The notes under the pieces were generated by a model that was given only the letters and a program-made list of their open reading frames with translations, was not told the DNA's origin and made no database searches. From contig CP067346.1 in assembly GCA_021561035.1 (NCBI GenBank), forward strand, positions 3,379,001-3,443,000: a stretch of DNA of 64,000 nt, read 5' to 3'. This document shows, piece by piece, positions 58,531 to 64,000 of the stretch (position 1 is the stretch's first letter; each line of letters begins with the position of its first letter). Origin of the DNA: Clostridioides sp. ES-S-0054-01. Lineage in GTDB: Bacteria; Bacillota; Clostridia; Peptostreptococcales; Peptostreptococcaceae. The translations under genes were made by a program, and so were the position numbers.

Positions 58531-60954
58531 ATGAAAGAAATAAAAATTAATGGAGCAAAGATACACAATCTTAAAAATATAGATGTTTCTATTCCCAAAG
58601 ATAAACTTGTTGTTGCAACAGGTGTCAGTGGCTCAGGTAAATCTAGCCTTATGTTTGATATTGTATTTGAGGAAGGACGTAAACAATACCTGCAATCTTT
58701 AGGCATACTTGCAGGTATTGATAATGAGGATAAGTTCGATAATATTCAAGGTTTAGCTCCTACTATAGCTGTTCAACAAAATATTATTCGCCAGAGTAAT
58801 CCTCGTTCGACAGTTGGCACAAGAACCAATATTCTCAATATGCTTACACTACTGTACTCAGTAGAAGGGCAAATAATGTGTACAATGTGTAATACACCTG
58901 TAGAGAATAATCTAATTTGCAATAATTGTGGGAATGAAGAAGAGCGATTGAGACCAAGTTATTTCTCATACAATTCTTCAGATGGAATGTGTATGAAATG
59001 TTCTGGACATGGGGCATATTTTGAGATTAATATTGAAAAGTTAATTCTCGATAAACGCGATACTCTAAAACAAGTCTTAGATAGGGCAAAAATTACACCA
59101 GGATATTTGAGAGTATTCTCTAAAAAATTCAACGATTATTTAGAGATGCAATTCTTACAATTACCTGAAGAAGTAAAAAATGAAGTACTCTATGGTCATT
59201 ATGAAAATGGCAAAAAAAGTTCTTGTTTATCAAAGCTATATCACAACTGTTACAAAAGAGGGGAAGATTTGAATGGAGTTTATACTATGACTGCTTGTTC
59301 TGATTGCAATGGTTTCAAAATTGGTGAAGAAGCACGTGGAGTACTCTTAAACGGAAAACATATTGGAGAACTTGGGAAAATGACGATTTTAGAAATTGAT
59401 GAGTTCCTTAAAATCTTATTAAACCAAGGTAATTTAAATACATTTGGTACAAACCTTGTAAATGATATTTTAGCCAAAACTAGACATCTAATAGAATCAC
59501 GATTAGGTCATCTATCCTTATACAGAGAAATGTCAACTTTGAGTGGTGGTGAAATGCAAAGACTATTTTTAAATTCACATCTGGATTCAGAGATGGATTC
59601 ATTAATTTATGTGCTTGATGAGCCAACTGCTGGATTACATGAATCAGAAAAAATAGACATCTTAAAATCCATAAAGAAACTTAAAGACTTAGGCAATACA
59701 GTTATAGTAGTTGAACATGATAAAAACACAATTGAGATGGCAGAACATATTATTGATATTGGTCCAAAGGCTGGTATTGAAGGTGGTCAATTAGTATATC
59801 AAGGAGATTTAGAAGGTCTACTTCAATCTGAAAAATCACTTACTGGACAATATCTATCTGGAAAATATTCAATGCCTAATAGAACAACTACTAAAAATAT
59901 TACACATACTGATAAAATACCTTGTATAACTATTCAAAATGCAAATACAAATAACCTTAAAAATGTAACAGTATCATTACCTTTAGGTGCTATGGTTGGA
60001 ATATCTGGTAAATCAGGTAGTGGCAAGAGTTCACTTATATCAGACACTTTACTTCCTCTTCTTAGAAGTCAGTTTAATAACTACACTAGCAATAATCAAA
60101 CAAATTCTACAGAGAGTGAAATAGGTGATGAAGACGATGATTATGCAGTTGTTGATACTATTGCAGATAGATTGATTGGTACTAAATATATTTCTGGATA
60201 TTCAGAGATATCTCAGTCTCCTATTGGCAAAAATATGAACTCAACTCCTGCTTCTTATATTGGTATATGGGATAAGATACGTACACTATTTGCAGGTCAG
60301 CTAAAATCATTAGAGCGAGGATTTACATCTGGTCACTTTTCATTTAACTCTAAAGGTGCTTGTCCTAAATGTAGTGGTAGCGGATATGAAAAAGTCTGGT
60401 TGGGAAATAACCTAAGTATAGACCATATATGCAGTGAATGTCATGGAAAAAGATTTAATGATGAATCTTTATCTATTAAATATAAAAATAAAAATATCCA
60501 TGATGTTTTAAATATGAGTGTCTCTGAAGCTGTAAATTTCTTTGAAGATATGCCAAATATTGTTTCACACTTAAATGTACTGGAACAAATAGGTATGGGA
60601 TATATAAAATTGGGTCAACCTACACCGACTTTAAGTGGAGGTGAATCTCAAAGGGTCAAGCTTGCAAAGGAAATTGGTAAAAAACGAAATGGTAATATCC
60701 TTTATGTATTGGATGAGCCAACTACTGGTCTAAGTCTGTATGATACTGCCAAACTAATTCAACTGTTGGATGAGTTGGTAGCAAATGGAAACTCTGTAAT
60801 TGTTGTTGAACATGATATAGATGTTTTAAATGTTTGCGACTGGATTGTTGAGCTTGGTCCAGAAGGTGGTGACAAAGGAGGTTATATAATTGCAGAAGGC
60901 TCTCCAAAAGCTCTAAAAGAAAATCCAAAGTCTATAACAGGAAGGTATCTATAA
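58531..60954 (+). CDS. UvrA-like ATP-binding protein (drug-resistance type)
   Basis: An 807-residue tandem ABC protein of the UvrA class, shorter than housekeeping UvrA (about 940). Each half has Walker A (GVSGSGKSS; GKSGSGKSS), signature (LSGGEMQR; LSGGESQR) and Walker B (YVLDEPTAGLH; YVLDEPTTGLS). Zinc modules are visible (CTMCN...CNNCG, CMKCSGHG, and CPKCSGSG...CSECHG). The usual UvrB-binding insertion appears reduced. Such UvrA2/DrrC-like proteins protect against DNA-intercalating drugs or act as sensors. GAGGTGA precedes the ATG. The stop and the next start share one base. Confidence 0.88.
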   Translation: MKEIKINGAKIHNLKNIDVSIPKDKLVVATGVSGSGKSSLMFDIVFEEGRKQYLQSLGILAGIDNEDKFDNIQGLAPTIAVQQNIIRQSNPRSTVGTRTNILNMLTLLYSVEGQIMCTMCNTPVENNLICNNCGNEEERLRPSYFSYNSSDGMCMKCSGHGAYFEINIEKLILDKRDTLKQVLDRAKITPGYLRVFSKKFNDYLEMQFLQLPEEVKNEVLYGHYENGKKSSCLSKLYHNCYKRGEDLNGVYTMTACSDCNGFKIGEEARGVLLNGKHIGELGKMTILEIDEFLKILLNQGNLNTFGTNLVNDILAKTRHLIESRLGHLSLYREMSTLSGGEMQRLFLNSHLDSEMDSLIYVLDEPTAGLHESEKIDILKSIKKLKDLGNTVIVVEHDKNTIEMAEHIIDIGPKAGIEGGQLVYQGDLEGLLQSEKSLTGQYLSGKYSMPNRTTTKNITHTDKIPCITIQNANTNNLKNVTVSLPLGAMVGISGKSGSGKSSLISDTLLPLLRSQFNNYTSNNQTNSTESEIGDEDDDYAVVDTIADRLIGTKYISGYSEISQSPIGKNMNSTPASYIGIWDKIRTLFAGQLKSLERGFTSGHFSFNSKGACPKCSGSGYEKVWLGNNLSIDHICSECHGKRFNDESLSIKYKNKNIHDVLNMSVSEAVNFFEDMPNIVSHLNVLEQIGMGYIKLGQPTPTLSGGESQRVKLAKEIGKKRNGNILYVLDEPTTGLSLYDTAKLIQLLDELVANGNSVIVVEHDIDVLNVCDWIVELGPEGGDKGGYIIAEGSPKALKENPKSITGRYL

Positions 60955-61790
60955 TGAATAAAAACAACTGCTCAAACTTAATTTTTGAAAAAGTAGACCC
61001 TTCAAGTGTTGGCATGAGTTTAGAAAAGCTTTCACAACTCGAACCTTTAATAATCTCACAATATGGCAATATAAATGGAATAATTATCGCAAAAAATGGG
61101 AAAATTGTCTTTGAAAAGTACTATAATGGATATAGTGCCGATGATACTTTCCATGTTGCATCAGTTACAAAAAGTATTATATCAGCCTTAATAGGTATTG
61201 TAATAGATAAAGGATATATAAAAGATGTTGACCAAAAGGTTGTTGATTTTTTCCCTGAATATACTTGTAGTCCTTCTGAAATATGTAAAAAAGCAGTAAC
61301 TATACGTCACCTACTTACAATGACTGCACCATACCCTTTTAAAAATATGACTGAGTCTTTAGAGAGACTTTGCAAACAAAAAGATTGGATAAAATATACC
61401 TTGAATCAGCTTGGTCAAAAAGGTGAAATTGGTACTTTCAAATATTCTTCAGCTGGAACGCACCTACTTTCAGCTATTATAACAAAAACTACTGGAAAAT
61501 CTGCTCGTGAATTTGCTAATGAGTACTTATTTAAACCTATTGGTATGAAAGTTATACTAGATTATGATATGAAAGATTTTGGTTTTGAAGATTTCTTTGG
61601 AAAAAATCTTAAGGGTTGGGCGAAAGATAGACAGGGCTATTCTATAGGTGGCTGGGGACTTACATTGAGTGCTAGAGATATGTTGCGATTTGGTTTTCTG
61701 TATTTAAATGATGGTATTTGGAATAATAAACATATTATATCTAAATCGTGGATTGAAGAATCAGTTAAAATGAATAGTAATTACTCTTAG
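60954..61790 (+). CDS. Beta-lactamase-fold serine hydrolase, C-terminally short
   Basis: A 278-residue protein with the serine-hydrolase motifs SVTKS (Ser70, Lys73) and YSSAG (Tyr about 164). The family is usually 330-400 residues and continues with a Y-G-Y-L-W-W segment and a final H-x-G. Here it stops at KMNSNYS, before those motifs, so the third active-site element is missing. It is probably a truncated esterase or peptidase-like protein that may be inactive. Its ATG overlaps the UvrA-like stop, indicating coupling. Confidence 0.8.
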   Translation: MNKNNCSNLIFEKVDPSSVGMSLEKLSQLEPLIISQYGNINGIIIAKNGKIVFEKYYNGYSADDTFHVASVTKSIISALIGIVIDKGYIKDVDQKVVDFFPEYTCSPSEICKKAVTIRHLLTMTAPYPFKNMTESLERLCKQKDWIKYTLNQLGQKGEIGTFKYSSAGTHLLSAIITKTTGKSAREFANEYLFKPIGMKVILDYDMKDFGFEDFFGKNLKGWAKDRQGYSIGGWGLTLSARDMLRFGFLYLNDGIWNNKHIISKSWIEESVKMNSNYS

Positions 61791-61797
61791 ATAACCA

Positions 61798-61841
61798 AAC
61801 CCTCCACTATAACACCAGACTTTTGTTTGGTGTTATTATGA
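61798..61841 (+). promoter_or_regulatory. Operator-like repeat before the MerR gene
   Basis: AACCCTCCACTATAACACCA followed by GACTTTT recurs with few changes at 62621-62646. AACACCA and TGGTGTT form a small inverted repeat inside it. It stands between the truncated hydrolase and the merR gene, and may be where the MerR protein binds. Confidence 0.5.
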
Positions 61842-61875
61842 CTAGTACTATATATCTAAAAGGAGTTGAATACTA

Positions 61876-62622
61876 ATGGAAACTTACACGACATCAGAGG
61901 TAGCAGATTTAATTGGTGTACATCCTAATACTGTACGTTTATATGAGGAACTCAACTTAATACCTAAGCCCAAGCGTAATACTAATGGTTATCGTATCTT
62001 TAATGATTTTCATATAGAACAATTTAGATTTGCCCGTACAGCCTTAAAAATTGAGGTTCTACAAAGAGGGTTGAGAAAAAATGCTCTTGAGATTATCAAA
62101 ACATCAGCAAATAAAGATTTTGACAAGGCTATTTGTCTTGTAAATCACTACTTGCAACAATTAGAAATAGAAAAATCTAATGCTGAAGAAGCACTTGCCA
62201 TTGTTACACAGATTTTAAATGGAAATACTCAGGAAACAGATAAACTCTTTTTAACTAGAAAAGAAACTGCTGAACACTTAAATGTTACAATAGATACTTT
62301 AAGAAACTGGGAAATGAATGGTTTGCTAAAAGTAAAAAGAAAACAGAATGGTTATCGTGTATATACTGACGAAGATATAAAACGACTTAAAATTATCAAT
62401 TCACTTCGTTTAGCAAACTATTCTCTTTCAGCGATTTTACGAATGCTAAATGCTTTATCTTTTAACCCTGATACTAATATTAAAACTGTCCTTGACACTC
62501 CAAATGATGATGATGAAATTATCTCAGTATGTGACAAATTGATAACTTCATTGAAAGAAGCTGAACATAACGCAAAAACCATGAAATCTCATCTTCAAAC
62601 TATGAAAAAACAATTTTCCTAA
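61876..62622 (+). CDS. MerR-family regulator with two DNA-binding domains
   Basis: A 248-residue protein with two MerR winged helices: one at about 2-70 (TSEVADLIGVHPNTVRLYEELNLIPKPKRN) and another at about 132-200 (TRKETAEHLNVTIDTLRNWEMNGLLKVKRK). Short helical segments follow each. Double-headed MerR proteins are uncommon but known among ABC/MFS drug-export regulators. AAGGAG precedes the ATG. The MFS exporter follows, and a repeated sequence stands before both genes, which suggests MerR controls both. Confidence 0.85.
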   Translation: METYTTSEVADLIGVHPNTVRLYEELNLIPKPKRNTNGYRIFNDFHIEQFRFARTALKIEVLQRGLRKNALEIIKTSANKDFDKAICLVNHYLQQLEIEKSNAEEALAIVTQILNGNTQETDKLFLTRKETAEHLNVTIDTLRNWEMNGLLKVKRKQNGYRVYTDEDIKRLKIINSLRLANYSLSAILRMLNALSFNPDTNIKTVLDTPNDDDEIISVCDKLITSLKEAEHNAKTMKSHLQTMKKQFS

Positions 62623-62696
62623 CCCTCCACCCTAACTCCAGACTTTGATTTGTGTGTTATCCTTAAGAGCGAGAAAAATTCAACACACAAATCAAA
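62621..62696 (+). promoter_or_regulatory. MFS leader: operator-like repeat and 15-bp palindrome
   Basis: AACCCTCCACCCTAACTCCA then GACTTT (62621-62646) repeats the element before merR. TTTGATTTGTGTGTT (62644-62658) is a perfect inverted repeat of AACACACAAATCAAA (62682-62696) with a 23-base loop. The second arm ends at the AGGAGG ribosome binding site. No T-run follows, so it is not a simple terminator. Confidence 0.65.
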
Positions 62697-62707
62697 GGAG
62701 GAATAGG

Positions 62708-63958
62708 ATGGAAAATAAAAATACTCATTCTACATGGAAGAAAAAAGTCATTATTTTTTTAGCAAGCCAATATATTTCTTTATTTGGCTCATCACTTGTA
62801 CAGATGGCAATGATATGGTATGTCACACTTCAAACATCATCAGGTGTCTGGGTAACAGTTTTAACTGTATGTTCCTTTATACCTCAAATGATAATTTCTT
62901 TTTTTGCTGGTGTATGGGCAGATTACTACAATCGAAAATTACTCATAATTATATCAGATGCAATAATTGCTATATCTACATTAGTTCTAATTCTATTTAT
63001 GATGTCATCAAACGGAACAACAAGCGAACTAATAGCCATAGCAGTAATATCTGTTATACGTTCACTAGGAAGTGGTGTACAAACACCTGCTGTAAATGCA
63101 ATGATTCCTCAACTTGTACCAGAAGAACATTTAATGCGTTTTAATGGTATAAATGGTAGCCTACAGTCTATAGTACAATTTATAGTTCCTATTGTGGCTG
63201 CGGCAATCCTTGGCTTTGGTAATAAAATAAATCAAGTTCTTTTAATCGATGTATTTACTGCAATTATTGCTATTGTATTGTTGATATTCATCAAAATTCC
63301 TAAACATGACATACCAAAACAAACTGAAAAAGTCTCATTTTTTGCAGATATGGTATCAGGAATAAAGTACTGTTTTTCAGATAAGTTCATTAGAAAAGTA
63401 CTTTTCACTTATGGGGCATTCATGCTTCTTTGTGTTCCATCAGGATTTCTTATAGGGCTTTTGATTGAACGAACATTTGGCAAGGGCTATATATATTTGT
63501 CTATTATTGAAATGATTGGATTTTTAGGTATGGTTTTAGGTGGATTGATTATAGGTGTTTTTGGTGGCTTTAAAAATAGAAATAAGACCTTTTTTATAGC
63601 GATATTATCTTATGCTATTTTTTCAATTATTCTAGGTCTTGTAACACAAGCTTGGCAATTTTTTATATTTATGTTTTTTACTAATTTTTCAATTCCAATT
63701 ATTCAAGCATCAGCTATGACTATGTTACAAGAACATGTAGCACCACAAATGCAAGGTCGAGTTCTTAGCTTACCTATTATTATATACACTGGTTTTATAC
63801 CTCTTGGTATGGTGATTTTCGGTCCAATGGCAGATGTAATATCTATTAATAATTTAATAATCGTAGCAGGTATTATACTCTTATTTTTTGCCTTGGCTAT
63901 CCCCTACTCCAAACAGTTTTACAAACAAGGAATATTTAATTCAGAAAAATCCGAATGA
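62708..63958 (+). CDS. MFS drug-efflux transporter
   Basis: A 416-residue membrane protein with 12 predicted helices. ISLFGSSLVQMAMIWYVTLQTSSG opens it (listed here only as a landmark for MefA/macrolide-type exporters). GVWADYYNRKLLIIISD is the motif A loop and PAVNAMIPQLVPEEHLMRFNG follows. The start is ATG at 62708, seven codons after the palindrome and directly preceded by AGGAGGAATAGG; a longer frame from a TTG upstream is not supported. Homologues export macrolides and other antibiotics. Confidence 0.88.
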   Translation: MENKNTHSTWKKKVIIFLASQYISLFGSSLVQMAMIWYVTLQTSSGVWVTVLTVCSFIPQMIISFFAGVWADYYNRKLLIIISDAIIAISTLVLILFMMSSNGTTSELIAIAVISVIRSLGSGVQTPAVNAMIPQLVPEEHLMRFNGINGSLQSIVQFIVPIVAAAILGFGNKINQVLLIDVFTAIIAIVLLIFIKIPKHDIPKQTEKVSFFADMVSGIKYCFSDKFIRKVLFTYGAFMLLCVPSGFLIGLLIERTFGKGYIYLSIIEMIGFLGMVLGGLIIGVFGGFKNRNKTFFIAILSYAIFSIILGLVTQAWQFFIFMFFTNFSIPIIQASAMTMLQEHVAPQMQGRVLSLPIIIYTGFIPLGMVIFGPMADVISINNLIIVAGIILLFFALAIPYSKQFYKQGIFNSEKSE

Positions 63959-64000
63959 TATACTTAAATAGTTCAACTTGATTTACCTGATTAAAAATAA

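Overview
The window looks like a low-GC Firmicute chromosome, almost certainly Clostridioides difficile or a very close relative. The base composition, strong AGGAGG-type ribosome binding sites, a CWB2-type cell-wall protein, an IStron of the CdISt1 type, and the order rpoN-cggR-gapA-pgk-tpiA-gpmI-eno all point there. This is recognition from memory; no database was searched.

Layout. (1) 1-3.5 kb: the end of an AIM24-family gene, an IS256-family insertion sequence inside imperfect direct repeats, and two decayed genes (a membrane protein and a DUF1877 protein). (2) 3.5-12.5 kb: rnr, secG, a lipoprotein and eno on the minus strand, with an opposite-strand set between rnr and secG (HEAT-repeat protein, PEBP protein, VOC protein, AEC transporter). 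A 19-bp tandem repeat array lies in this set. (3) 12.5-21 kb: lower glycolysis (gpmI, tpiA, pgk, gapA) with its regulator cggR and the sigma-54 gene rpoN. A sigma-A promoter and a CggR-like operator are readable upstream of cggR.

(4) 21-41 kb: a purine and amino-nitrogen degradation cluster of the kind linked to selenium-dependent molybdenum hydroxylases. In transcription order (minus strand) it is dpaL, ygeY-like peptidase, D-aminoacylase, ssnA, IStron, NCS2 purine permease, preA-like, dihydropyrimidinase, and fused FeS/Mo xanthine-dehydrogenase-like hydroxylase, ending at one terminator. A consensus -24/-12 promoter precedes dpaL and a second precedes ridA. Each has, about 105-115 bp upstream, the same three-part TTCTC...GAGAA...GAGAA motif, probably the binding site of the GAF-PAS-AAA+-Fis activator encoded between them. 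A decayed copy of that activator and its promoter lies just upstream of the dpaL promoter. rpoN, the activator, both promoters and the operon therefore sit within 20 kb of each other.

(5) 41-48.8 kb: a possible zinc protein, a MerR/iron-sulfur flavoprotein/aldo-keto reductase redox group, and a MacB-like ABC exporter. The lipoprotein pair at 36.4-37.5 kb and this exporter share a duplicated leader: 9-bp direct repeats 21 bp apart (LytTR-like), a possible promoter and an immediate terminator hairpin. (6) 48.8-64 kb: a CWB2/PepSY surface protein, then an accessory region: BceAB-type ABC transporter, mobile-element debris, a two-component system, an AraC/GyrI regulator, a UvrA-like ATPase, a truncated beta-lactamase-fold protein, a double-headed MerR regulator and an MFS exporter. 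This last stretch reads as an antimicrobial-sensing and efflux island.
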